Positions 1 to 8,483 of a DNA stretch of 64,000 nt are shown here, piece by piece. Within the stretch, counting starts at the first letter, position 1, and every line of letters starts with the position of its first letter. Source of the stretch: Algoriphagus sp. Its GTDB lineage: Bacteria; Bacteroidota; Bacteroidia; Cytophagales; Cyclobacteriaceae. The translations under genes and the position numbers were made by a program. A model generated the notes under the pieces. The model was not told the DNA's origin, ran no database searches, and saw only the letters and a list, made by a program, of their open reading frames with translations. The stretch lies in NCBI GenBank assembly GCA_029945945.1, contig JAQSDM010000007.1, positions 175,349-239,348 of the forward strand. Reading direction: 5' to 3'.

Positions 1-2046
1 GAAGAAATCAGCTACGAGGATTGTGAGAAAATCCTGGGAGTGAAGACGATTCACCCGATCCTGAAAAGCCTCGTGGGTAAAGAAGCAATCCTGATTTTTG
101 AGAAACTGCAGGAAAAATATACTCCGAAAGTTCAGACGCGAGTTCGGCTTACTGCTGAAATCGCAAGCGACAAAAAAGCTTTGGAGGCAGTTTTTGAAGC
201 CCTGGCGGGAAAGTCAAAACAGGAATCCATCCTGCTCAAATACCTGCGAGATGTACCGGTTTTTCAGAAAGCCCATCTCAATGAAAAAGGCGTAAACAAA
301 GCCGTTCTTTTGGAAGAAGGAGACTCTGAGAGTTCGCTGAAAACCTTGATCAAAAACGAGGTTTTCGAATCTTTCAAATTGGTCGTCAATCGAATCGAAG
401 AGGAAGAACCGGAAAAAGAACCTGCAATTCTTTCCTCCACGCAACAGTCGGCGTTCGAAGAAATCAAAACTCATTTTGAAACCAAGCAGACGGTTTTACT
501 GCACGGGGTAACCGGCAGCGGAAAGACTGAAATCTACATTCAGCTGATCCGGGAAGTGATGGAAAGCGGTTCACAGGTCTTGTTGCTTTTGCCGGAAATC
601 GCCCTGACGACCCAGATTGTAAGCCGACTGAAAAAAGTTTTTGGCAGTCAGATGGGCGTTTATCATTCGAAGTATTCCGACAACGAGCGAGTCGAGGTTT
701 GGAATGGAGTTTTGAGCGGAAGATTCTCGTTTGTGGTGGGCGTTCGTTCTTCGATTTTCCTTCCATTCGATAGTTTGGGGATGATCATCGTGGATGAGGA
801 GCACGAACCGAGTTACAAGCAATTTGATCCGGCACCGAGATTTCATGCCCGCGATGCGGCAATCATGTTGGCTTATTTTCATCAGGCGCGCACACTTTTG
901 GGTTCGGCGACTCCCTCTTTCGAATCGTATTTCAATGCGAGTCAGGGGAAATACGGCTATGTCGAGATCAACCATCGATTTGGAGATGCAAGCATGCCGG
1001 AATATCATTTGGCAGATTTGGCAGCAGATCGGAGGAAGAATCTTCTTAAACTTGACACAACCCGAATCCTGAGAGAAAAAATCCAGGAAGCATTATCCAA
1101 ACAAGAGCAAGTTTTGATTTTCCAGAATCGTCGCGGCTATTCTCCCTACATCCAATGCGAAGATTGCGGCTGGACGGGCGAGTGCGTGCAATGTGACGTC
1201 AGCCTGACCTACCATCAATTCGCCGAGGAACTCCGCTGCCATTACTGCGGATACAAGGAAAAAGTCCCTTCCTCCTGCCCTGCATGCGGAAGTACGCAAT
1301 TGGCGACCATGGGAATGGGAACCGAGCGGATCGAGGAATCGCTGAGTTTGCTTTTTCCGGAAGCCAGGTTAGGAAGAATGGACCTAGACACGACTCGCAG
1401 TAAATATGGCTATCAGCGAATCCTGGATGAGTTTGGAGCCGGAAATCTGGACATCCTCGTCGGAACACAAATGATCACAAAAGGCCTCGACTTTGGGCAG
1501 GTGACGGTCGTGGGAATCTGGGACGGAGATCGAATCTTGAATTTCCCGGACTTCAGATCCGGTGAAAGAGCATTTCAGCAAATCACGCAGGTTGCCGGAA
1601 GAGCAGGCCGTCGTGAAGCCAAAGGCCAGGTCATCATCCAAACCAGAAATCCCGAAACGCATCTTTATGAGCAGGTGATCAAGGGTGATTATGCGGAATT
1701 TTTCCGTCAGGAAATGTTTGACCGAAAGAAGTTCTACTATCCGCCTTATGTGAAACTTGTCAAGATCACTACACGCCATTCAGACCCCAAAGTGGCAGAA
1801 AAAGCGGCAAATTCTCTCCATCGGGAAATGGCAAATATCGCCGTGAAGAAGATTGTTTTGGGTCCTGAGAAAGGTGTCATCGCACGTATCAAAAATCAGT
1901 ATCAGTTTGAGAGCCTGATCAAGCTGGATCGGTCTGGAAATACGCAGGCTGTTTTCAAAGAGAGTTTTGCAAAAATCATCGATGAGCTCCAGTCAAGACC
2001 GGAATTCAGATCCGTGCGATGGATCGCAGATGTGGACCCGAGTTAG
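1..2046 (+). CDS. priA: Primosomal protein N' (PriA helicase), 5'-truncated by the window edge
   Basis: PriA is a 3'-5' superfamily 2 DNA helicase that restarts stalled replication forks by loading the primosome. The reading frame is open from base 1 and ends at TAG 2044-2046 (about 681 residues visible), so the N-terminal DNA-binding part lies outside. The GTG at 40 is internal, not a start. Visible motifs are the Walker A GVTGSGKTEIY, the DEEH box in VDEEHEPSYKQ, the cysteine zinc cluster CEDCGWTGECVQC followed by CHYCGY and CPACG, and helicase motif VI in QVAGRAGR. The family is usually 730-830 residues. No co-transcribed partner is visible downstream. Confidence 0.96.
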   Translation, partial: EEISYEDCEKILGVKTIHPILKSLVGKEAILIFEKLQEKYTPKVQTRVRLTAEIASDKKALEAVFEALAGKSKQESILLKYLRDVPVFQKAHLNEKGVNKAVLLEEGDSESSLKTLIKNEVFESFKLVVNRIEEEEPEKEPAILSSTQQSAFEEIKTHFETKQTVLLHGVTGSGKTEIYIQLIREVMESGSQVLLLLPEIALTTQIVSRLKKVFGSQMGVYHSKYSDNERVEVWNGVLSGRFSFVVGVRSSIFLPFDSLGMIIVDEEHEPSYKQFDPAPRFHARDAAIMLAYFHQARTLLGSATPSFESYFNASQGKYGYVEINHRFGDASMPEYHLADLAADRRKNLLKLDTTRILREKIQEALSKQEQVLIFQNRRGYSPYIQCEDCGWTGECVQCDVSLTYHQFAEELRCHYCGYKEKVPSSCPACGSTQLATMGMGTERIEESLSLLFPEARLGRMDLDTTRSKYGYQRILDEFGAGNLDILVGTQMITKGLDFGQVTVVGIWDGDRILNFPDFRSGERAFQQITQVAGRAGRREAKGQVIIQTRNPETHLYEQVIKGDYAEFFRQEMFDRKKFYYPPYVKLVKITTRHSDPKVAEKAANSLHREMANIAVKKIVLGPEKGVIARIKNQYQFESLIKLDRSGNTQAVFKESFAKIIDELQSRPEFRSVRWIADVDPS

Positions 2047-2110
2047 TCAGAAGTCTGAAGGATGAAGTTTGAAATCTGGTGGCATTGATCAGTCGAAGTT
2101 GTCGGTTACA

Positions 2111-2193
2111 AGTCATGTCGAGTGAGCGAGACATCTAATTCTTTGGAATGGTAATCAAACTGAATGAGACCTCTCCTATCCTCGAGGTGACAG
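2111..2193. repeat. Imperfect palindromic intergenic repeat
   Basis: The left half reads GTCATGTCGAG then GAGACATCT. The reverse complement of the right half reads GTCACCTCGAG then GAGAGGTCTCAT, so the two halves face each other. Sequences of this type (GTCATGTCGAG...GAGACAT) are common between genes in Bacteroidota. No coding potential is seen. Confidence 0.6.
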
Positions 2194-2260
2194 TGGTCAG
2201 TCTTCCAGCCACTTGCCTAAAGTGAAAATGACAACTCCATAGAAATTCCCACAGAACATC

Positions 2261-3127
2261 CTACTTATTCTCCTCAATAAACCCCAACACTTCCTTATAT
2301 CCACGATTGCCCGTCCAGAAGAACTGAGTAATCATCGGAATGTGTTTCTTGTTTTTGTAAAACTCATAGTCGAGCGGCACTTCTTTCACTTCCGCTTCTT
2401 TCCTGAATCGATCGACCGTCAGACGAATTCCGGGATAGGTTTTTTCACCCTCCATAATCAGGATAGGCAACGTTTCACCATCCAAAAAGTAAATCGGAGA
2501 AGCAGCTTTCCAAACTTCAGGGTCCTCGGTGAAAGCCCCCAGATATTTTGTTCCGTCTTCAGTTCCGGCAGTTTCCTGCAAATACCAATACATATCCAAA
2601 CCTGCCGGATCGATCAGAATCGCACCTTTCAAAGAATTCTGAATTTCCGGATTCAGGAAATTACTTTCTTTGATCCCAACCAGAGCAGCCAAATGTCCTC
2701 CCGCCGAATGCCCGGAAATAAAAATCTGATCTGGATTACCTCCAAACTTCTCGATATTTTTTCTCGTCCAAATGACCGACTGAACAGCTGCAAGTTCCAT
2801 GGATTGAATCTGATTGGCCGGAGCCAAAGGATAATCAATGATTACGGTTACGATCTCTTTTCTGGCCATTCGACTTCCCAAAAAATCATAGATCTCTTTG
2901 TTCCCGCTTTTCCAGCTTCCGCCATGAATGAAAATCAAAACCGGAAGATCTTTAGCTCCCTTCGGGGCAAAAACATTTAACTGCTTTTCCGGCAGGGACT
3001 TTTTCGAATCAGCTTTTAAATAAGTCAAGTTCTTACTTCTTGTTACTTGCTGAAAAGCACATCCCTGAATCAGGATAATGAAAGAAAACAGGAATACTCT
3101 AATCAGGTTCTGGGATTGAATTAGCAT
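2261..3127 (-). CDS. Alpha/beta-hydrolase lipoprotein (esterase/lipase, BD-FAE-like)
   Basis: Predicted secreted serine esterase anchored as a lipoprotein. The N-terminus has a hydrophobic segment ending in the lipobox LIQGC (Cys23). The oxyanion motif HGGSWKSG is followed by the nucleophile elbow GHSAGGHLAAL; an aspartate or glutamate near ILIMEGEK and the histidine in KKHIPM could complete the triad. At 288 aa it fits the kynurenine-formamidase/BD-FAE group of small esterases. The substrate cannot be read from sequence. It stands alone between long intergenic stretches. Confidence 0.85.
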   Translation of the reverse strand: MLIQSQNLIRVFLFSFIILIQGCAFQQVTRSKNLTYLKADSKKSLPEKQLNVFAPKGAKDLPVLIFIHGGSWKSGNKEIYDFLGSRMARKEIVTVIIDYPLAPANQIQSMELAAVQSVIWTRKNIEKFGGNPDQIFISGHSAGGHLAALVGIKESNFLNPEIQNSLKGAILIDPAGLDMYWYLQETAGTEDGTKYLGAFTEDPEVWKAASPIYFLDGETLPILIMEGEKTYPGIRLTVDRFRKEAEVKEVPLDYEFYKNKKHIPMITQFFWTGNRGYKEVLGFIEENK

Positions 3128-3254
3128 GGATAAATAAGCTTTCGGGCGGCAATATGTTCAAAATCTAACAGAAAAAAGTCGAGCATTTCCGGTCACATTA
3201 ACGTATTCAAAGGGAACTTTGGATTGGGTTTAAATTTTAATGAAAAATTAGGAT

Positions 3255-3510
3255 TCACCACGGAGTACACGGAGGTTAACTGAGAGGGCACGGAGTTTTA
3301 TTATTTAACCGCAATGGACGCAAAATTTCGCTAAGGTAAAGACGAAGCAAAATTGAATCGCCAAGCCTTTGTTTCATTTGTGAACTTTGTGGTGAAAACA
3401 AATCGGTTAGCCACTCCCCCATGGCTGTTACAAATCGCCCCTTCAGGGCTTTACCTCCAATATTTCTCTGTGTAACTCTGTGAATCCTCGGTGTAACCCT
3501 GTGTAACATT
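3255..3510. repeat. Degenerate CACGGAG/ACACAGAG intergenic repeat tract
   Basis: The left part carries CACGGAGTACACGGAGG and GGCACGGAG. The right part carries the same kind of unit in the opposite orientation (reverse complement ACACAGGGTTACACCGAG and TTCACAGAGTTACACAGAG). Between them lies low-complexity sequence with ACCGCAATGGACGCAAAA. A short open frame crosses the tract on the minus strand but is simply the repeat translated. The rest of the gap 3128-3639 shows no gene. Confidence 0.55.
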
Positions 3511-3639
3511 CTAATTCCGACATTCAGTCAGACCAAGTTTTGAAATAATCCATCTGGTCCTGATTTTTAACCGATAAGTGACTTTTGTCAGTGTTATCTT
3601 GTGAGTGAAACTGTTACTTTGGCCTAAATAAATTCTACT

Positions 3640-4773
3640 ATGAGAATATCAAAGCCATTTTTTCGCTGGAATCCCGGCGACGCAAACTTGGTTAGCATTT
3701 TGTCTCTTGTTGGAGTTCTCCCCATTTTGTTATCCTGCGGAAAATCTGAAAATGAAACTATAAAACCGGAAATCCGATCAATTACCGAATCAGTCTATGC
3801 TTCGGGAATAGTGAAGGCAGTGGACCAATATGAAGCTTTCACCTCAGCTAGCGGACCAATTCAGGAGATTTTCGTAAAAGAGGGTGACACCGTTGATATC
3901 GAAACTCCGATTCTTGCGGTGTTCAGTGAGCGGGAAAAACTCAGCCGGGAAAGTGCTGAATTGGCCAGATCATTTGCTGATCAGCAAGCCAATCAAAGCC
4001 GGATACGGGATTTGGAACTTTCGATTGAACTGGCGAAAAGCAAAATGAAAAACGATTCGCTTCTTTACCTGAGACAGAAAAATCTCTGGAGCAAAGGAAT
4101 CGGAACAGCGGTAGAATTGGAACAAAGACAGCTTGCTTATCAGACTTCAAAAAGCAGTTACGAATCGAGTTTACTTCGCTATCGAGAACTTAAGCGGGAA
4201 GTTGAATTCAACTCTAAAAGCGCTTCCAAGACGCTCGACATCAGCAAAGTGCTGGAAAGTGAATACATTCTAAAAAGTAAAATCAAGGGGAAAATTTATG
4301 CCATTCTGAAAGAAAAAGGCGAAATGGTCACAGCCCAGATACCGCTGGCTGTACTTGGCAGCACCGACAAATTTCTGATGGAACTCCAGGTGGACGAATA
4401 CGATATCTCTAAAGTCCTGCCCGGCCAGCGAGTGATGGTCAGCATGGATAGTTACAATGGGGAAGTATTTGAAGCCAAAGTGACTCAGGTTTATCCCATC
4501 ATGGACTCAAAATCAAAGAGCTTCACTGTTGAAGCGGAGTTTCTGAAAAATCCCCCGAGACTCTACCCAAATTTGACTTTGGAAGCCAATATAATTACCG
4601 ATATCAAAGAAAAAACTCTGGTAATTCCCAGAAACTACCTGATCAATGACGAGCGTGTTATCACCGAAAATGGGGATACGCTTCTTGTGAAAGTCGGAAT
4701 CAAGGATTATCAGTTTGCTGAAATTTTGGAAGGATTAGATGAGAAAACAACCTTAATCAAACCTCTGAAATGA
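3640..4773 (+). CDS. HlyD/MacA-type periplasmic adaptor lipoprotein of an ABC efflux system
   Basis: Membrane-fusion protein that would couple the ABC transporter encoded just downstream to export across the envelope. The N-terminus has a hydrophobic stretch and a candidate lipobox LLSC (Cys33). It is followed by a biotinyl-lipoyl-like half (SASGPIQEIFVKEGDTV), a helical hairpin (about residues 90-190), the second lipoyl half and a beta-barrel region ending near 377. Its stop overlaps the start of the permease gene by ATGA, implying translational coupling. No outer-membrane TolC-type gene is in the window. Confidence 0.88.
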   Translation: MRISKPFFRWNPGDANLVSILSLVGVLPILLSCGKSENETIKPEIRSITESVYASGIVKAVDQYEAFTSASGPIQEIFVKEGDTVDIETPILAVFSEREKLSRESAELARSFADQQANQSRIRDLELSIELAKSKMKNDSLLYLRQKNLWSKGIGTAVELEQRQLAYQTSKSSYESSLLRYRELKREVEFNSKSASKTLDISKVLESEYILKSKIKGKIYAILKEKGEMVTAQIPLAVLGSTDKFLMELQVDEYDISKVLPGQRVMVSMDSYNGEVFEAKVTQVYPIMDSKSKSFTVEAEFLKNPPRLYPNLTLEANIITDIKEKTLVIPRNYLINDERVITENGDTLLVKVGIKDYQFAEILEGLDEKTTLIKPLK

Positions 4774-6026
4774 AATGGTCCCTGATTTTTGAGCTTTCGA
4801 AAGCACTGATGCTGGCGAGATTCAAGCAAACGCTGATTGCAGCAGTCGGAGTTACGTTTAGCATCACCATGTTTGTAGCTTTGCTGGGATTCATGAATGG
4901 GCTGAACACCATGCTGGATGGCTTGATCCTGAATCGCACTCCACACATCCGTTTCTACAACGAAATCAAACCTAATCCGGATCAGCCGATTTCTCTTTCC
5001 GGTGAATTTTCAACTTCACTAAACGTCGTCAGGTCTATCAAACCCAGCACAAGCCGACTGGCGATTCACAATAGCGAATCTATTATGCAAACCCTGACCA
5101 AGGATCCAAGGGTTCTGGGTCTTAGCCGAAAAATCTCTGCCCAGGTATTTTTCAACGTGGGGACAATAGATCTCACAGGGGTGGTCAATGGAATCGATGT
5201 GGAAAAAGAGGCTCAATTATTCAGCTTCGAGGATTATGTGACCACCGGAAAATATCCAGACCTCAATCAAAGCAATTCAATTATTTTGGGAAAAGGCCTC
5301 GCAGATCGGATGCTGGCAGGCATCGGTGACGTCATCCAACTCACTACTGCTCAGGGAAATCGAGTTCAGCTTAAAGTAGTTGGCTATTACCAATCCGGCT
5401 TGGGAGATTATGACAACTCCAATAGTTTTGCCTCTATTTCTACCGTCCAGAAAATGCTTGGTGAACCACCTTCTTATGTGACAGACATTCAGGTGAAGCT
5501 CAAAGAGCTTGATCTGGCTCCTGCAATGGCAATAGAATCCCGGCAAATATTTGGGATTGATGCAGATGATATTCAGACTGTAAATGCCCAATTCGAAACC
5601 GGGACAAATATCCGAAACCTCATTAGCTATGTAGTAGGGATTACCCTTCTGGTTGTTTCAGGCTTTGGAATCTATAATATCCTAAATATGATGATTTATG
5701 AAAAGTTGGATACAATCGCTATTCTCAAAGCAATAGGCTTTAGCGGCAGTGATGTCAATCGTATTTTCATTACCATTGCTTTGTCAATCGGCTTAGTCGG
5801 AGGCAGTTTTGGCCTGCTTCTCGGATTTTTGACTTGTCTTGGAATAGACAGTGCCCCATTCGAGACGGCAGCTTTACCAACAATCAAGACATTCCCGGTC
5901 GATTATAATCCAAAATACTACATCATCGGAGGGGTTTTCAGTTTGATCACCACCTATATGGCTGGATTTTTTCCTGCCCGAAAAGCCAGCAGCGTCGATC
6001 CTGTAGAGATAATCAGAGGAAAATGA
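4770..6026 (+). CDS. ABC transporter permease (MacB/FtsX family)
   Basis: Integral inner-membrane subunit of the efflux system. The 418-residue layout is typical of MacB-like permeases: one membrane segment near residues 20-45, a large periplasmic domain (about 50-275), then three segments in the last 140 residues with the FtsX core (AIGFSGSDVNRIF) and the C-terminal PARKASSVDPVEIIRG signature. It overlaps the gene before and the gene after by 4 bp each, so the three make one operon. The ATPase is a separate protein rather than fused as in E. coli MacB. Confidence 0.9.
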   Translation: MKWSLIFELSKALMLARFKQTLIAAVGVTFSITMFVALLGFMNGLNTMLDGLILNRTPHIRFYNEIKPNPDQPISLSGEFSTSLNVVRSIKPSTSRLAIHNSESIMQTLTKDPRVLGLSRKISAQVFFNVGTIDLTGVVNGIDVEKEAQLFSFEDYVTTGKYPDLNQSNSIILGKGLADRMLAGIGDVIQLTTAQGNRVQLKVVGYYQSGLGDYDNSNSFASISTVQKMLGEPPSYVTDIQVKLKELDLAPAMAIESRQIFGIDADDIQTVNAQFETGTNIRNLISYVVGITLLVVSGFGIYNILNMMIYEKLDTIAILKAIGFSGSDVNRIFITIALSIGLVGGSFGLLLGFLTCLGIDSAPFETAALPTIKTFPVDYNPKYYIIGGVFSLITTYMAGFFPARKASSVDPVEIIRGK

Positions 6027-6712
6027 CAGAACTCAAAAAGCCCGTCCTCGAAGCGAAAAACATCGAAAAGTTTTTCTACAATCCCACTGAAACTCAGGTG
6101 CTGAAAAAAGTGAGTTTCAGCGTGAAAAGGGGTGAATTTGTCTCGGTAATGGGGAAATCGGGCTGTGGAAAATCCACCCTGCTCTATATACTCTCAACCA
6201 TGGACACTTCCTACTCAGGTGAACTTTTCATGGATGAGCAAATGATAACCGGAAAACCATCCGACTACCTTTCTCATTTAAGAAATGAGAAAATCGGGTT
6301 CGTCTTTCAGTTTCATTACCTGATCAATGAATTTTCCGTGTTGGAAAATGTGATGATTCCAGGCCTGAAACTCGGGAAATATTCCAGGGAGGAAATGGAG
6401 CATCGAGCCATAGAAAAGCTAAAAATCTTTGATATGCAGGACCATGCGTTGAAAAAAGCGAATCAGCTTTCCGGAGGTCAAAAGCAACGAGTTGCCATCG
6501 CACGCGCCCTTATCAATGATCCGCTGATCATCATGGGCGATGAGCCGACCGGCAACCTGGATAAGAAAAACTCTGATATTGTTTATAATATTTTTAAGAG
6601 CCTGGCGAAGGACTTCAATCAAACCATGCTAATCGTCACCCACGATCCGGAGTTTGCAGAAGGCACAGATCGCACGATCGAGATGGAGGATGGAAGGGTG
6701 ATTAGACAGTAG
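6023..6712 (+). CDS. ABC transporter ATP-binding protein (MacB/LolD type)
   Basis: Cytoplasmic ATPase that powers the permease encoded immediately upstream. It shows the Walker A GKSGCGKST, Q-loop FQFHYLINE, signature LSGGQKQRVAIARAL, Walker B LIIMGDEPTGNLD and the H-loop in IVTHDPE. Its 229 aa is the usual length for this class. The start overlaps the permease stop (ATGA). The stop codon at 6710-6712 lies inside the short-repeat tract that follows. Confidence 0.94.
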   Translation: MTELKKPVLEAKNIEKFFYNPTETQVLKKVSFSVKRGEFVSVMGKSGCGKSTLLYILSTMDTSYSGELFMDEQMITGKPSDYLSHLRNEKIGFVFQFHYLINEFSVLENVMIPGLKLGKYSREEMEHRAIEKLKIFDMQDHALKKANQLSGGQKQRVAIARALINDPLIIMGDEPTGNLDKKNSDIVYNIFKSLAKDFNQTMLIVTHDPEFAEGTDRTIEMEDGRVIRQ

Positions 6713-6820
6713 GCAGTGGGCAGTATTACAGTTTGCAGTGTTACAGTTTGCAGTAGGCAGTGCGCAGTATTACAGTTTGCAGAGGACAGTATTACAGTTT
6801 GAAGAAGGAAGTAGGCAGTA
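6704..6820 (+). repeat. Cluster of CAGTATTACAGTTTG repeats (left arm)
   Basis: The 15-mer CAGTATTACAGTTTG occurs exactly at 6721-6735, 6765-6779 and 6787-6801, with a one-base variant at 6736-6750, interspersed with GTAGGCAGT units. The tract begins within the last codons of the ABC ATPase gene and ends just before the four-helix-bundle gene. The inverted counterpart is at 7337-7400. Confidence 0.85.
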
Positions 6821-6837
6821 AGGAATCGTCCAATACT

Positions 6838-7209
6838 TTAATCTTTTTTTGAACCGAATTTCTCTGGGTTTGCCATCATATAACCTATCAATTTTCCAAT
6901 TTCGATTGAATCCTGATCCCATTCAGTTTTAGTGCTGCCTGAAATGTATCCACAAGAAAAAGAAAATTCAATCCAGACTTGAGTTTCAGTATTTTCCATG
7001 TCTGCGTCAGAAAGCTTTGATATGAAATGAGCAGGATATCTTCTTTTCCTATAACCTTCACCAATATTTGCGCAGGTAGACCTACTTGATCTTCTAATTT
7101 GATCAATCAAAGAATACTTTTCTTCCGAAGGAAATGATTTGCTAGCTTCAAAGATTTTCATTGCAAGTAGAAATCCCTTTTTAAAGGCTAATAGATCTTT
7201 GAACTCCAT
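6838..7209 (-). CDS. Four-helix-bundle protein (S23 / 23S rRNA intervening-sequence family)
   Basis: A 123-residue all-helical protein with the family pattern: FKDLLAFKKGFLLAMKIFE at the start, then SLIDQIRRSSRSTCANIGEG and a closing segment KLIGYMMANPEKF. Relatives include ORFs inside 23S rRNA intervening sequences and the Avd accessory protein of diversity-generating retroelements, which bind nucleic acid; the role of free-standing copies is unknown. No reverse transcriptase or rRNA is nearby. The gene sits alone between inverted repeat clusters that reach the stop codons of both neighbours, which suggests it moved in as a unit. Confidence 0.85.
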   Translation of the reverse strand: MEFKDLLAFKKGFLLAMKIFEASKSFPSEEKYSLIDQIRRSSRSTCANIGEGYRKRRYPAHFISKLSDADMENTETQVWIEFSFSCGYISGSTKTEWDQDSIEIGKLIGYMMANPEKFGSKKD

Positions 7210-7336
7210 ACAAGTTAAGGGCGGTTAAAGATTAAACTAACTAAAAACAGAGAATAAATCCCTATTTTAACAATTAGTCAATTTCAAAAAAATGGGACCT
7301 TTGTCTCACCTTTCCACCGAATAAACTCCCATCTGA

Positions 7337-7400
7337 ATACTGCCTACTGCTGACTGTAATACTGAGACTGGCAACTGCTCCCTGTAATACTGAGAACTAC
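7337..7400 (-). repeat. CAGTATTACAG repeats, inverted (right arm)
   Basis: The reverse complement contains CAGTATTACAG twice (forward positions 7354-7364 and 7382-7392) plus GCAGTAGGCAGTATT. These are the units of the cluster at 6704-6820 in the opposite orientation. It ends 3 bp before the aguA stop codon. Confidence 0.8.
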
Positions 7401-7403
7401 CTA

Positions 7404-8477
7404 CTAAACCGCAGGTTCCTGCTGGCTAAGGCAATGAAATGATCCCAGTCCCCAGATAATATCGGTGGAATCCACCCCCACTACTTTTCTGTCCGGGAAA
7501 CATTGTGTCAAAATATCAAGCGCTTTCTGATCGTTTTTATCGCGGAAAGTCGGCACCACCACCGCATGATTAGCGATGTAGAAATTAGCGTAAGAAGCCG
7601 GAAGTCTCTGGTCTTCCCAGATGACGGGCGATGGCATCGGAAGCTCCACAATATTGAGTTGCTTTCCGTTTTCCAGACGCATTTGCTTCAGCATCTCCAG
7701 ATTTTCTTCCAGGATCAGATGGTTCTCATCCTGTTTGTTTTCCTCAACCACGGTTACGACCGTATCGGCATTGACAAAGCGGGTGATGTCATCAATATGC
7801 CCATCGGTATCGTCACCGATGATCCCGTCGCCTACCCAAAGGATGTGATTTACTCCATAATAATCCTGGAGGAATCGCTCGATTTGAGCTTGGTTCAGTT
7901 GTGGATTTCGGTTTTCATTGAGTAGACAGGCTTTCGAAGTCAGGAGCGTTCCTTTTCCGTTGAACTCGACCGAACCGCCTTCCATGACGATTCCGGGTTT
8001 GAAGCAAGGAATTCCCAGTTTCTGCGCAATCAGAATCGGAATCTGATTATCCAGGTCGTGAGGAGGATATTTATTTCCCCACGCATTATAGTCCCACTTC
8101 ACCAACACTTTCTTCACATCCGCATTCGGATTAATCAGGAAAGCCGGGCCATGATCCCTGCACCAGGCATCATTGGTTGGGAAATAGTGGAAACTGATCT
8201 GATTCATGTCCACTCCCGCTGCTTCCAAATGGCTGGCAGCAAAAATCTTCATCGACTCCCCAGCCACATTGATATTCACTCGCTCTCCCATCGATACGTA
8301 CTTGATAAACTCAGCGTAGCGCGGGAAAATGGTTTCAATTTTACCCGGCCAGGATTCCTCTTTATGAGGCCAACTCAACCAGGTGGAGGTATGCGGAGCA
8401 AATTCCGCAGGGAAATAATAACCGAGCTCGGCAGGTGTCACAGCACCTGACTTTGCCAATTCGAAAATTTCGTGCAT
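7404..8477 (-). CDS. aguA: Agmatine deiminase
   Basis: Hydrolyses agmatine to N-carbamoylputrescine and ammonia in the arginine-decarboxylase route to putrescine. The 357-residue pentein-fold enzyme shows family motifs WCRDHGPAFL, MEGGSVEFNGKGT, GDDTDGHIDD and the C-terminal catalytic cysteine in GSFHCLSQQ. It starts 6 bp after the stop of aguB, which acts on its product, so the two are one operon read right to left. The start ATG at 8477 gives the usual N-terminus, and the aguB promoter would drive both genes. Confidence 0.95.
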   Translation of the reverse strand: MHEIFELAKSGAVTPAELGYYFPAEFAPHTSTWLSWPHKEESWPGKIETIFPRYAEFIKYVSMGERVNINVAGESMKIFAASHLEAAGVDMNQISFHYFPTNDAWCRDHGPAFLINPNADVKKVLVKWDYNAWGNKYPPHDLDNQIPILIAQKLGIPCFKPGIVMEGGSVEFNGKGTLLTSKACLLNENRNPQLNQAQIERFLQDYYGVNHILWVGDGIIGDDTDGHIDDITRFVNADTVVTVVEENKQDENHLILEENLEMLKQMRLENGKQLNIVELPMPSPVIWEDQRLPASYANFYIANHAVVVPTFRDKNDQKALDILTQCFPDRKVVGVDSTDIIWGLGSFHCLSQQEPAV

Positions 8478-8483
8478 CGCGGA

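Noticed and set aside
2342..2980. 212-codon plus-strand frame
   Set aside because: Opposite strand of the esterase lipoprotein gene, with no independent support.
3276..3509. 77-codon minus-strand frame
   Set aside because: It is the translation of the CACGGAG/ACACAGAG repeat tract.
6704..6820. Possible CRISPR array
   Set aside because: The units are 15 bp with irregular 0-14 bp spacing and degenerate copies, there are no unique spacers, and no cas genes are nearby.
6838..7209. Avd protein of a diversity-generating retroelement
   Set aside because: The family is right, but there is no reverse transcriptase, template repeat or variable repeat in the neighbourhood.
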